From an uncultured Fusobacterium sp. (lineage in GTDB: Bacteria > Fusobacteriota > Fusobacteriia > Fusobacteriales > Fusobacteriaceae): a stretch of DNA of 64,000 bases. Where the stretch lies: contig NZ_CAJKIS010000004.1 in assembly GCF_905200055.1 (NCBI RefSeq), positions 1 through 64,000 on the forward strand, given 5' to 3'. Of this stretch, positions 18,126 through 26,636 are shown piece after piece. Position 1 is the first letter of the stretch. The number at the start of each line of letters is the position of its first letter. Under the pieces are notes generated by a model. That model searched no databases, was not told the DNA's origin, and was given only the letters and a program-made list of their open reading frames with translations. A program made the position numbers and the translations under genes.

Positions 18126-18584
18126 ATGAATATAGTTTTACTAAACCCTGAAATTCCATACAATACTGGAAATATAGGTAGAAGTGCTGTTTTAACTAAT
18201 ACAACTCTACATCTTATTAAACCCCTTGGTTTCTCTCTTGATGAGAAACAGTTAAGAAGAGCTGGATTAGATTATTGGCATCTTGTTGATTTAAAAGTTT
18301 GGGAATCTTATGAAGATTTTATAAATGGTAATCCTAATGCAACTATTTACTACGCTACTACTAAGACAAAACAAAGATATAGTGATGTAAAATTTGAAAA
18401 AGATGATTTTGTAATGTTTGGTCCTGAATCTAGAGGTATACCTGAGACTATTCTTAATGCAAATAAAGAAAAATGTATAACTATTCCTATGATTGATATG
18501 GGACGTTCTCTAAACCTTTCAAATTCTGCTGCTATTATTCTTTATGAAGCTCTTAGACAAACAGATTTTGATTTTGGTGAGTAA
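18126..18584 (+). CDS. trmL: tRNA (cytidine/uridine-34 2'-O)-methyltransferase
   Basis: This 152-residue SPOUT methyltransferase has the TrmL motifs: NPEIPYNTGNIGRSA at the N terminus, FGPESRGIP, and the knot segment IPMIDMGRSLNLSNSAAIILYEALRQ. TrmL methylates the ribose of the wobble base in tRNA-Leu isoacceptors. A TATAAT at 18088-18093 and GGAGG 6 bases before the ATG support the start. The glyoxalase-like gene follows with 1 bp between the stop codon and its preferred start. Confidence 0.95.
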   Translation: MNIVLLNPEIPYNTGNIGRSAVLTNTTLHLIKPLGFSLDEKQLRRAGLDYWHLVDLKVWESYEDFINGNPNATIYYATTKTKQRYSDVKFEKDDFVMFGPESRGIPETILNANKEKCITIPMIDMGRSLNLSNSAAIILYEALRQTDFDFGE

Positions 18585-18585
18585 T

Positions 18586-18972
18586 ATGTTATTTAATAAA
18601 ATTCATCATGTGGCTATAATAGTTTCTAATTATGAAATATCTAAAAAATTTTATGTTGATATTTTAGGATTTAAAATTTTAAAAGAAACTTATAGAGAAG
18701 ATAGAAATTCATACAAATTAGATCTTATGATAGGAGATGATTATCAGATAGAGCTTTTCTCTTTCCCTAATCCTCCTAAAAGGGTTGATTCTCCAGAAGC
18801 TTCTGGACTTAGACATCTTGCCTTTGAAGTTGACTCTATTGAAAAAATAGTTGAATATCTTAACTCTAAAAATATTGTAACCGAGCCAATAAGAATAGAT
18901 GATATTACTGGAAAAAAATTTACTTTTTTTAAAGATCCTGACTCTTTACCATTAGAGATATATGAAAAATAA
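18586..18972 (+). CDS. Glyoxalase/VOC family metalloprotein
   Basis: This 128-residue protein has the VOC fold with candidate metal ligands in order: His in KIHHVAI, Glu in QIELFSF, His in GLRHLAFEV and Glu in LEIYEK. It resembles the YaeR/glyoxalase I-like group; methylglyoxal detoxification is possible but unproven. An ATG at 18544 in the same frame would overlap trmL by 41 bases. The ATG at 18586, right after the trmL stop and preceded by GGTGAG, fits the family N terminus better. It is probably cotranscribed with trmL. Confidence 0.87.
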   Translation: MLFNKIHHVAIIVSNYEISKKFYVDILGFKILKETYREDRNSYKLDLMIGDDYQIELFSFPNPPKRVDSPEASGLRHLAFEVDSIEKIVEYLNSKNIVTEPIRIDDITGKKFTFFKDPDSLPLEIYEK

Positions 18973-19008
18973 AAAAAGAGAGTTCACATTTTTGGACTCT
19001 CTTTTTTT
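18971..19008. terminator. Bidirectional terminator after the VOC gene
   Basis: AGAGAGT and ACTCTCT pair, with A and T runs on the two sides, so it can work in both directions. It serves the rightward VOC gene and the leftward 25-codon gene that ends at 19019. Confidence 0.88.
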
Positions 19009-19018
19009 ATAAATCTGT

Positions 19019-19096
19019 TCACCCTAGAAATGAAAGTTTATAAACTATCATAAGCGTAAGTAATATCATAGCTTGTATAGAATAACTATTCTCCAT
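19019..19096 (-). CDS. Small hydrophobic membrane peptide (25 residues)
   Basis: A 26-codon frame starts with MENSYSIQAM, continues with a hydrophobic stretch (ILLTLMIVY) and ends KLSFLG. It would form one short membrane helix with a basic residue near the C terminus. GGAGG lies 6-7 bases before the ATG. A TATAAT (19132-19137) with TTACTT 18 bases upstream of it can drive the gene, and the terminator at 18971-19008 can end it. This full set of signals makes chance unlikely. It resembles small holin-like or type I toxin peptides in size and character, but no homology is claimed and no antisense RNA was identified. Confidence 0.55.
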   Translation of the reverse strand: MENSYSIQAMILLTLMIVYKLSFLG

Positions 19097-19131
19097 CCAC
19101 TTTCCTCCAAATTTATAAAATCCTTTTTAAT

Positions 19132-19161
19132 ATTATATCATATTTTCTTTATCAAAAGTAA
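19132..19161 (-). promoter_or_regulatory. Promoter of the 25-residue peptide gene
   Basis: On the minus strand TTACTT (19156-19161), 18 bases and TATAAT (19132-19137) predict a start near 19125, giving a leader of about 29 bases. Confidence 0.5.
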
Positions 19162-19320
19162 CTTTTTTTGTCATATATTTTTCTTAAATTATCTTATATT
19201 TTCAATAACTATCTTTTTTTTACTTTTTCATTGTAAAAATATTTTAAATTATTTTTTATTAAAGTTAAATATGTTGCTTTTTTAAAAAAAATTTGTAAAA
19301 TATAAAATAGGTGATATGAT

Positions 19321-19791
19321 ATGAAAGCTTTTAAATTTTTTATTATAATTTTTATTATCTCTTTTTCTAATATTTTTGCTGATAACTGGATTGACATTTC
19401 AAATATTCATGAATATGATGGATTAATCTATTTAAGAAATAGTAGTATCCCTTTTACAGGAAAGATTAAAGATGAAAAAGATAGACTTTATTACAAAGAT
19501 GGTAAACCAAATGGAAAATGGATTACTTTCTTTCCAAATGGTAATATTAAATCTATTGAAAATTGGCAAAATGGAAAGCTAAACGGGAAATATATTATTT
19601 ATCAAGAGAATGGAAAAAAAGTTATGCAAACTAGATATCTAAATGGAAAAGATAATGGAGAGTATTTTCTTTTTCATGAAAATGGTGTGTTACAAGTAAA
19701 AGGAAGTTTTAAAAATGGAAAACCTTCTGGAATTTGGAAATACTACAATTCTAGTGGGAAATTAAAAGGTAAAGCAGATTATACTAATTAA
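19321..19791 (+). CDS. Exported MORN-repeat (YwqK-like) protein
   Basis: This 156-residue protein has a signal peptide (about 1-20, ending FADNW) and then MORN-type repeats of about 20-23 residues: NGKWITFFPNGNIKS, NGKYIIYQENGKKVM, NGEYFLFHENGVLQV and SGIWKYYNSSGKLKG. Such proteins are often labelled YwqK family antitoxins, but the exported form is a common fusobacterial envelope type and no toxin gene lies beside it. The promoter is probably TTGCTT (19274-19279), 16 bases, TAAAAT (19296-19301), with AGGTGAT just before the ATG. Confidence 0.82.
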   Translation: MKAFKFFIIIFIISFSNIFADNWIDISNIHEYDGLIYLRNSSIPFTGKIKDEKDRLYYKDGKPNGKWITFFPNGNIKSIENWQNGKLNGKYIIYQENGKKVMQTRYLNGKDNGEYFLFHENGVLQVKGSFKNGKPSGIWKYYNSSGKLKGKADYTN

Positions 19792-19806
19792 ATTCTCTGA
19801 GATTAT

Positions 19807-19835
19807 TTGACTTTTTTATTGTTTATATATATAAT
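19807..19835 (+). promoter_or_regulatory. Promoter of the STAS-like gene
   Basis: TTGACT (19807-19812), 17 bases and a perfect TATAAT (19830-19835) make a near-consensus promoter. It leaves a leader of about 50 bases before the ATG at 19895. Confidence 0.78.
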
Positions 19836-19894
19836 ATAGTTGAGGGAGGATTTATTTATATTATTTTTTAACAGATATTAAAGGAGGGTTCTGT

Positions 19895-20215
19895 ATGAAT
19901 CTTGTATTAAGCAAAATTTTTGAAACTTCTGTACTAGTATCTCCTAAAAAAGCTACTCAACTTTGTACTATGATAGCTAAAAAAGTGAAAAATGGTGATG
20001 AAGTAGTAATAGATTTTCACGGTATAAAAGCTACCACATTAGCATTCTTATATGTTTTATTTTCAAATGTAATTAAAGAATGTGGAAAAGATGTTAAAAA
20101 AGTTATTTCTGTAATAAATACTTCTAAAGAATTAAAAGAAGAATTTAAGTATTTTAAACAAAATTACAAAGATCTTTGTGATAAATTTTCAGGTTTAGAT
20201 GTAGTTTTAACATAA
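19895..20215 (+). CDS. STAS-like (DUF4325-type) protein
   Basis: This 106-residue protein has the DUF4325 pattern: an N-terminal helix with PKKATQLCTMIAKKV, the strand DEVVIDFHGIKATTLAFLYVLFSNVI, and a C-terminal half with strands and helices as in STAS domains. STAS-like proteins act as anti-anti-sigma or regulatory switches, and this family often sits beside ATPases. Here it stands alone with a strong promoter, AAAGGAGGG before the ATG and its own terminator. A link to the SpoIIE-type phosphatase at 2851-4359 is possible but unsupported. Confidence 0.75.
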   Translation: MNLVLSKIFETSVLVSPKKATQLCTMIAKKVKNGDEVVIDFHGIKATTLAFLYVLFSNVIKECGKDVKKVISVINTSKELKEEFKYFKQNYKDLCDKFSGLDVVLT

Positions 20216-20231
20216 GAAAATAAGTTTACTT

Positions 20232-20259
20232 TAGCCTTGGATTTCTCCAAGGCTATTTT
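20232..20259 (+). terminator. Terminator of the STAS-like gene
   Basis: TAGCCTTGG and CCAAGGCTA form a perfect 9-bp stem with a 6-base loop, followed by TTTTATT. Confidence 0.92.
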
Positions 20260-20305
20260 ATTATAAATTTTCTTCTTATTGATTAAATTTAATATTCTAA
20301 ATAAA

Positions 20306-20345
20306 AAATCTACCATAAATCAATTTATGATTTACAGTAGATTTT
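20306..20345 (-). terminator. Terminator of the sulfatase operon
   Basis: AAATCTAC pairs with GTAGATTT, and ATAAATCA pairs with its near complement TGATTTA. A T run follows on the minus strand, 10 bp after the sulfatase stop codon. Confidence 0.85.
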
Positions 20346-20354
20346 TATAGAATT

Positions 20355-21821
20355 TTAATTTACTTTATTTACTTTTTCATTTTTGTCTCTTTCTTTTAAA
20401 AGATTATCACAAGTAAAGATAAGATCTGAGTGATATCTTTGGTAGATTGTTGTTCCATCTCCCCATACTCCTGCTAGTCCTTTTTGTCCAGCCCCAAATA
20501 CAGATTCTCTTGCTCCATCTATTTCAGGATTTACATATTTTACAAACCATCTTTCTAATCTCATTCTCATCTCTTGAAGTTTTTCTCTATACTCTTCATT
20601 ATCAATTAAATTTTCTCTCTCATCTGAATCATCTTTTAAATTATATAATTCATGTGGTCCAAAAGGATATCTATGAATATATTTCCATTCTCTATTTCTT
20701 ATCATTCTAACTGGTCCATATTCATCAAATACTACTACATCATTTTCAAGATCCTCTGCTCCTGTTTCTAAAACATTACAGAAACTTTTTCCAGGCAGTG
20801 GTTTTGGTGCAGTATACTCTACCCCTACATACTCTAAGATAGTTGGTAATATATCATAATGACTATATAAACTTTCTAAAACTTTTCCTCCTGAAACATG
20901 GTTTTTATGACTTATAATCATAGGAACTTTTACTGATGTTTCATACATATTTAATGGTGATGTTCCATTTCCTTTACCAAAAATTCCATGATGTCCCATA
21001 CTCATTCCATTATCACTTGTAAATATTATTAAAGTATCTTCTAATATTCCTAACTCTTCAAGCTTTTCTACTACCTTTTTAACCCCTAAATCTACACCAG
21101 TAATAGCTCCAAAATATCCTCTTAGTATTGCTAATCTTTCCTCTTCTGTTCCTTCAAAAGTTTCTCTTATTTTCCAAGGATGATAATCCTCTCTCGGACA
21201 ACTTTCGAATTTGCAATCTTTATATAGATCTAGTAGTTCTTTTGGGTGGTGCTCCTCACCCCAAGGGGCATGAGGAGCTGTGTAATGTAAGCTTAAATAG
21301 AATGGTGCCTCTTCTTTTGCTGCTTTTTCTATAAATTCTATTCCATAATCTGTTGTTGCCTCTGTTATATATTTAGGTTCTTTAGTTAATACTCCGTCCT
21401 TGTACATTGGAGCATTGTAATATGGTCCTCCACCTTTTTCATGGACATACCATTGATTGAACCCTTGTTGAATCTCTGCACTGTTTCCTAAATGCCATTT
21501 TCCACTTAAACAGCAATTATATCCATTTTCTGAAAGTACTTTTACAAAAGTATCTTGTCCTTTTAGATACTCTACAGTATCATTGTGATGTTCATCTAAC
21601 CAATCATGAACTCCATGTTGTGATGGGATTCTTCCTGTAAAAATTGATGCTCTTGCTGGAGAACATACTGGAGATACACAGAAGAAATTTTCAAATCTAA
21701 CTCCATTCTCTGCAAGTTTATCTAAATTAGGAGATATTATATCTTTATTTCCATAACTTCCTAATGACCAATACCCTTGATCATCAGTAAGAATAAATAC
21801 TATATTAGTTTTTTTCTTCAT
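20355..21821 (-). CDS. Cys-type sulfatase (arylsulfatase family)
   Basis: This 488-residue sulfatase has metal-binding TDDQG (12-16), the active-site motif CSPAR (Cys53) followed by ASIFTGR, and a distal TSDNGMSMGHHG metal motif. Cys53 would be oxidised to formylglycine. In an anaerobe that needs an anSME radical SAM enzyme, and none is encoded in the window. No signal peptide is present, so it acts in the cytoplasm and its substrate must be imported. The DASS transporter 18 bp upstream and the ROK regulator before it complete the module. The substrate is probably a sulfated sugar or a small sulfate ester. Confidence 0.92.
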   Translation of the reverse strand: MKKKTNIVFILTDDQGYWSLGSYGNKDIISPNLDKLAENGVRFENFFCVSPVCSPARASIFTGRIPSQHGVHDWLDEHHNDTVEYLKGQDTFVKVLSENGYNCCLSGKWHLGNSAEIQQGFNQWYVHEKGGGPYYNAPMYKDGVLTKEPKYITEATTDYGIEFIEKAAKEEAPFYLSLHYTAPHAPWGEEHHPKELLDLYKDCKFESCPREDYHPWKIRETFEGTEEERLAILRGYFGAITGVDLGVKKVVEKLEELGILEDTLIIFTSDNGMSMGHHGIFGKGNGTSPLNMYETSVKVPMIISHKNHVSGGKVLESLYSHYDILPTILEYVGVEYTAPKPLPGKSFCNVLETGAEDLENDVVVFDEYGPVRMIRNREWKYIHRYPFGPHELYNLKDDSDERENLIDNEEYREKLQEMRMRLERWFVKYVNPEIDGARESVFGAGQKGLAGVWGDGTTIYQRYHSDLIFTCDNLLKERDKNEKVNKVN

Positions 21822-21839
21822 TTAAAATTCACCTTCTAT

Positions 21840-23249
21840 TTAAAATTCATATAATCCTAGTGCCATCCAGTAAGGAACACAAATAGCTAGTATAAAGATT
21901 ATATTTAAAACCATTCTTAATCCAAATCCCTTAAAGAAATTCTTCATCGTTATTAGTCCATATCCAAATAGGAATAAAACAGTAGCATTTTCATATGGAA
22001 GTAGTATTTGTTCTATCCCTTGTAAGAAACTATAAAGTAACGGTAATGGATTTTGTCCAGCTTTTACCCCTGCCTCTAATAATGGACTTGTTAATCCTGC
22101 CACTGCTGCTAATGGAGTTAAAATAAAGTTTACCAATACTCCAAATAACCAAACAAATCCAGTTACTGAGAAAGCTCCCCCACTTAAAAGTCCATAAAGA
22201 TGATTTGCAGCAAAGTTTCCAGCTCCTGTTGCAATAGAAACATTTCCGATAGCCATTGCTGATGCCATAAATACAATCATATGAAATTTAACATTTTTTA
22301 TATCCATCTCTTGTCCAACATCAATTCCTGGGAAGTAGCAAGCACAACATCCCATTACAAAGATCCAACCTGGAGCTATGTTATGAATATTTCCTGTTAA
22401 TAATCCAATTACAATTAAGAATAATATAAAACTTACTTTCTTTTCCTCTGTAGAGAATTTTCCTAATTTTTTATATTCATTAATAAAATACTCTTTTGTT
22501 TTATGTTTATTTTTTTCTTCAAATATTGGCTCATCTTTTTTAAAAATAAATAACATTGCTGTAATTAGTAGGAAAGTAAATATAATTGATGGTATCCCCA
22601 TTTGAATGAAATAACTTAACCAAGTTACCTTCATTCCACCATATTTTGCAGCAGTTTCAAAAGCTATTATATTATTTCCTCCACCAGTTAAATATAGAGG
22701 TCCAATAGCTGAGAAATATCCACCTAACATAATCATTGATGAAACATCAGATTTTGGAGATATTTTAAGCTCTTTACAAATTCCATAAGCAAGAGTTGCA
22801 TAAAGTGCTACTTTTCCAGCTCCACTTGGCACTAATAGTCCCATTAATATTCCTGAACCAAAGAAACCATAAATTATTCCCTTATATCCTCCACCAGCTT
22901 TTAATATACTCCAACATGCTATTCTTTTCATCAATCCAATTCTTTCTAAAATACTAGATAAAATCATAGCACTTAAAAATAACCAAGGTAATTGTGTTCC
23001 CCAAGTAGCAAAAACTTTTCCAGTTGGTGCTAAACCTGTTATAAAATAAGCAATTGGTAAAAATAAAGATGGAATTAATATAGGCAATAACCCCATAGCC
23101 CATATTTCCATAACAAAAATTGTTATACAGAAAAATAGTTTTATATCTCTTGTAAATTCTTCTGTTTCAGGTATAAAAAATAGTATTAATGGAATTATTA
23201 ATGATGCAATCCATTTAAACCAACGATTTTGATAAAATTTTGTACTCAT
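21840..23249 (-). CDS. DASS/SLC13 family anion transporter
   Basis: This 469-residue protein has a dozen or so hydrophobic segments and the ion-transporter features of the DASS/CitT group, including GGNNIIAFETA near residue 190 and SIATGAGNFAANHLYG in the second repeat. Members move dicarboxylates, citrate, sulfate or sulfonates with Na+ or by exchange. Between a ROK regulator and a cytoplasmic sulfatase it most likely imports the sulfatase substrate or handles released sulfate; that is inference from context. GGAGGGG precedes the ATG. Confidence 0.87.
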   Translation of the reverse strand: MSTKFYQNRWFKWIASLIIPLILFFIPETEEFTRDIKLFFCITIFVMEIWAMGLLPILIPSLFLPIAYFITGLAPTGKVFATWGTQLPWLFLSAMILSSILERIGLMKRIACWSILKAGGGYKGIIYGFFGSGILMGLLVPSGAGKVALYATLAYGICKELKISPKSDVSSMIMLGGYFSAIGPLYLTGGGNNIIAFETAAKYGGMKVTWLSYFIQMGIPSIIFTFLLITAMLFIFKKDEPIFEEKNKHKTKEYFINEYKKLGKFSTEEKKVSFILFLIVIGLLTGNIHNIAPGWIFVMGCCACYFPGIDVGQEMDIKNVKFHMIVFMASAMAIGNVSIATGAGNFAANHLYGLLSGGAFSVTGFVWLFGVLVNFILTPLAAVAGLTSPLLEAGVKAGQNPLPLLYSFLQGIEQILLPYENATVLFLFGYGLITMKNFFKGFGLRMVLNIIFILAICVPYWMALGLYEF

Positions 23250-23266
23250 ACTACCCCTCCAATATT

Positions 23267-24385
23267 CTAAATATTTTTAAATAATGTATTAAGTGCATAA
23301 ATCACAGCACCATGAACTATTACATCACTATCAAACCTTGCAGTTTTTATAGTTAAGATATTATTTTTATTTAAATTTCCCTCTTTTACTCTTCTTTTTA
23401 ATTCTCTCCAAAAGAAATCTCCACATTTATTTATTTTCCCATATATTACTAACTCTTCTGGATTTATTAAAGTTGTTATCCAAAATATTATATTTAGAAA
23501 TACTGGTATTAAATCTATGAAAATTTCTTGAAAATAACTTTCACCGTTATTAGCCTTTTCCACTATCTCATCATATGAATACTTAATTCCAGTTAACTTA
23601 GCTACCTGCTCTTCAACTCTCCAATCTGATAAAATAGTTTCTATACACCCTTTGTTACCACAACTACATATTCTAGCTTCTTTTGATAAATCAAAAGGAA
23701 TATGTCCAATTTCTCCAACTCCAAAATCTTTTCCATGATATATCTTATTGTCTAAATATACTCCAGCTCCAACACCAGAACCTATATTTATTACAACAAA
23801 ACTTTTTTTCTCTTTGCATAAACCAAATGTTTTTTCATATAGAGCCATTAAATTCATTCCATTTTCAACAAAAACAGAGATTCCAAATTTCTTTTCTATT
23901 TCAGATTTTATATCAACATTACTCCATCCATAGGCAGCTGAATATACACTTATACCATGTTGCACATCAACTATCCCATTTACTGCAATACCAATATTTA
24001 TAATCTTATTTTTAGAAATATATTTCTCTATTAATTTGAAACACAACTTTTTAATTTCCCTATGATTTTCGATTTTCTCTTTTTCTAGCTTCAATAGATT
24101 ACCTTCTAAATCAGATAAAACTATTGATATCTCCTCTGGTGCTAAATAAATTCCTAAAACTTTTCCTAAATTTGGATTTATCTCTAAACCTACACTGTTT
24201 CGTCCAGCTGTTTTTTTATTTTTACTATAGTTTTCTTTAATATACCCATCTTCTATTAACTGCTTTACTTTTTTACTTACAGCGGCTTGAGAAATTCCTA
24301 TTTTGTTTGCAATTTCAACTCTAGAGCTAACTTCTTTTCTTTGAATTAATTCTAATATTCTGATATCATTTTTATTAATTTCCAT
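23267..24385 (-). CDS. ROK family transcriptional regulator
   Basis: This 372-residue protein has an N-terminal winged helix (about 1-65; SRVEIANKIGISQAAVSKKVKQL) followed by a ROK domain with an ATP-site INIGSGVGAG, EIGHIPFD and the zinc motif CSCGNKGCIE. ROK repressors of the NagC/XylR type answer to a sugar or sugar phosphate, which suggests that the sulfatase substrate contains a sugar. It is the first gene of the ROK-DASS-sulfatase operon, so autoregulation is likely. GGGTGA precedes the ATG. Confidence 0.9.
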   Translation of the reverse strand: MEINKNDIRILELIQRKEVSSRVEIANKIGISQAAVSKKVKQLIEDGYIKENYSKNKKTAGRNSVGLEINPNLGKVLGIYLAPEEISIVLSDLEGNLLKLEKEKIENHREIKKLCFKLIEKYISKNKIINIGIAVNGIVDVQHGISVYSAAYGWSNVDIKSEIEKKFGISVFVENGMNLMALYEKTFGLCKEKKSFVVINIGSGVGAGVYLDNKIYHGKDFGVGEIGHIPFDLSKEARICSCGNKGCIETILSDWRVEEQVAKLTGIKYSYDEIVEKANNGESYFQEIFIDLIPVFLNIIFWITTLINPEELVIYGKINKCGDFFWRELKRRVKEGNLNKNNILTIKTARFDSDVIVHGAVIYALNTLFKNI

Positions 24386-24585
24386 TTTAATTCACCCACA
24401 ACATTGTTCAATAATAATATACTATGATTTTATAAAAAACCAAATATCCTAAATATATATTTATTACAACTTTTATCCATCTTAATTAACTAAAGTATCT
24501 TTTCAAGCTAAAACCTCGAATCTATACATATTACTATTAACTAATCTTTCTTAACTTAATTAAATGTTTCTTAAATATAAAAAAA

Positions 24586-24611
24586 GCTTCCTATGATCCC
24601 TCATAGAAAGC
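24586..24611 (-). terminator. Terminator of the peptide transporter operon
   Basis: GCTT, CTATGA and their complements form a hairpin with one mismatch, and a run of T follows on the minus strand. It lies 22 bp after the last gene of the operon. Confidence 0.88.
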
Positions 24612-24632
24612 CATTTTTATATTTATATACTT

Positions 24633-25616
24633 TTATTCTTCTTCTTTAACAAATCCAAGTTCTTTTGCTAAGTGACAAGCATAGAAATGTCCATTTCCTA
24701 CTTCTGTTAGTTTTGGATCCTCTTGTCTACAAATATCTTTTGCATAAACACATCTTTTTGCAAATCTACATCCTTTTTCAGGATTAATTGGAGATGTAAT
24801 CTCTCCTTGAAGTTTAATTCTTTCCATTTTCTTATCTACACTAGCAACTGGTATTGCAGATAATAGAGCTTTAGTATATGGATGAATTGGATTTTTAAAT
24901 AAAGCTTTTGAAGGTGCTTTTTCAACTAATTGACCTAGATACATAACAGCTATATCATCAGAGAAATGTTTAACAACTGATAAGTCATGTGTTATGAACA
25001 TATAAGTTAATCCATATTTTTCTTGTAGATCTTTCATTAGGTTTAATACTTGAGCTTGAATAGATACGTCTAGTGCTGATACTGGCTCATCACAAACTAT
25101 AAATTTAGGGTTTAAAGCAAGTGCTCTAGCTATTCCTATTCTTTGTCTTCTTCCTCCATCTAATTCGTGAGGATATGTATTAATAAGTCTTTCACTTAGA
25201 CCAACTGTTTCCATTAATTCTCTTACTTTTTCTTCAAGTTCAGTTTTTGATTTACATTTTTTATGTATAATTAATGGCTCAGCAATGATTTCACTTACTG
25301 TCATTCTTGGATTAAGAGATGCAAATGGATCTTGGAATATAATTTGCATTTTTTGTCTCATTTCAATCATTTGTTGTCTTGAATAATTTCTGATGTTTTC
25401 TCCTTCAAAAATTATCTCTCCATCAGTTGCTTCTAGAAGTCTTAAAATAACTCTTCCAGTAGTTGATTTTCCACATCCTGATTCTCCAACTACTCCTAGT
25501 GTTTTTCCTTCACAAATTGAAAAATTAACATCATCTACTGCATGTAGAAGCCCTTTTGGAGTATTAAAATATTTCTTTAAATTTTTTACTTCAAGTAAAA
25601 CTTTATTTTCTGACAT
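24633..25616 (-). CDS. Peptide/nickel ABC transporter ATP-binding protein (DppF/OppF-like)
   Basis: This 327-residue ATPase has Walker A GESGCGKST, Walker B FIVCDEPVSALD and the C-terminal oligopeptide-transporter extension with a Cys cluster (GCRFAKRCVYAKDIC). The ABC signature reads ELDGGRRQRIGIARAL, with DGGRR in place of the usual SGGQ, a variant seen in DppF-type subunits. It pairs with the preceding ATPase; its ATG overlaps that gene's stop codon by one base. The operon order is binding protein, permease, permease, ATPase, ATPase. Confidence 0.93.
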   Translation of the reverse strand: MSENKVLLEVKNLKKYFNTPKGLLHAVDDVNFSICEGKTLGVVGESGCGKSTTGRVILRLLEATDGEIIFEGENIRNYSRQQMIEMRQKMQIIFQDPFASLNPRMTVSEIIAEPLIIHKKCKSKTELEEKVRELMETVGLSERLINTYPHELDGGRRQRIGIARALALNPKFIVCDEPVSALDVSIQAQVLNLMKDLQEKYGLTYMFITHDLSVVKHFSDDIAVMYLGQLVEKAPSKALFKNPIHPYTKALLSAIPVASVDKKMERIKLQGEITSPINPEKGCRFAKRCVYAKDICRQEDPKLTEVGNGHFYACHLAKELGFVKEEE

Positions 25617-26617
25617 TATTTTTTATCCTCCTCTTCTGCTTTAAATTCAACTTGTCCTTCACAAATTAGACATCTTACTTTATGTCCTGGAGCTACTTCA
25701 GTAACTTTTGGTACTTGTGTTGCACAAAGTTCTGTTGCATGAGGACATCTAGGATGGAATTTACATCCTGATGGTAAAGCTGTTGGATCTGGCATTAATC
25801 CTTGAATTGGTTTTAATCTAGTTGCTTCTTCATCTAAGCTTGGAATTGATCCAAATAACCCATGAGTATATGGATGTTTTGGAGATAGGTATACATCTCT
25901 TAATGTTCCAGCTTCTACTACTTCTCCAGCATACATTATAGCTACTTTATCACAAACTTGAGCAACTACTCCAAGGTCATGTGTTATTAATATCATAGCT
26001 GTTTTAAATTTTTCTTTTAAATCATTCATCAAGTCTAGAACTTGTGCTTGAATAGTAACGTCTAGAGCTGTTGTAGGTTCATCAGCTATAAGAAGTTTTG
26101 GGTTACAAGCAAGAGCAATAGCTATTACAACCCTTTGTTTCATTCCTCCAGAGAATTGGTGAGGATAGTCATTTGCTCTGGCACCTGGTATTCCAACTAG
26201 TTCAAGCATCTCTTTAGCTTTTTCAAAAGCTGCTGCATTTCCTATATTTTCATGAATTTCTATAACTTCTGCTATTTGCTCTCCTACTGTCATTACTGGA
26301 TTTAATGAAGTCATCGGATCTTGGAAAATCATTGAAATTTGATTTCCTCTTATTTTTCTCATTCCTTCTTCAGATTCTTTTAAAAGATCTTTTCCAGCAA
26401 ATTCAATACTTCCACTAACAATTTTTCCAGGAGGATTAGGAACTAGTCCCATTATTCCAAGAGCTGAAGTAGTTTTTCCTGCTCCTGTTTCTCCAACAAG
26501 TCCTATTGTTTCCCCTTCATTAAGTTCTATATCTAATCCGTTAACTGCAGATACTACTTCATCTTCTGTAACGTATTGAATTGTTAAATTTTTTATATTC
26601 AATAATTTATTACTCAT
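25616..26617 (-). CDS. Peptide/nickel ABC transporter ATP-binding protein (DppD/OppD-like)
   Basis: This 333-residue ATPase has Walker [10 protein letters not shown], a canonical signature [15 protein letters not shown], Walker [13 protein letters not shown] and the C-terminal extension with a Cys cluster ([14 protein letters not shown]) that can hold a 4Fe-4S cluster in this subfamily. It energises uptake of small peptides or a related ligand. It starts 19 bp after the DppC-like permease gene. Confidence 0.94.
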   Translation of the reverse strand: MSNKLLNIKNLTIQYVTEDEVVSAVNGLDIELNEGETIGLVGETGAGKTTSALGIMGLVPNPPGKIVSGSIEFAGKDLLKESEEGMRKIRGNQISMIFQDPMTSLNPVMTVGEQIAEVIEIHENIGNAAAFEKAKEMLELVGIPGARANDYPHQFSGGMKQRVVIAIALACNPKLLIADEPTTALDVTIQAQVLDLMNDLKEKFKTAMILITHDLGVVAQVCDKVAIMYAGEVVEAGTLRDVYLSPKHPYTHGLFGSIPSLDEEATRLKPIQGLMPDPTALPSGCKFHPRCPHATELCATQVPKVTEVAPGHKVRCLICEGQVEFKAEEEDKK

Positions 26618-26636
26618 TTTCTTCCTCCTGCCTCTA

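Noticed and set aside
18544..18972. Longer form of the VOC protein starting at 18544
   Set aside because: It would overlap trmL by 41 bases and add 14 residues absent from the family pattern, while the ATG at 18586 sits right after the trmL stop with GGTGAG upstream.
19209..19397. 62-codon minus-strand frame opposite the MORN protein start
   Set aside because: It has no convincing ribosome binding site, and its sequence is the reverse of a signal-peptide coding stretch and AT-rich leader, so it is not treated as a gene.
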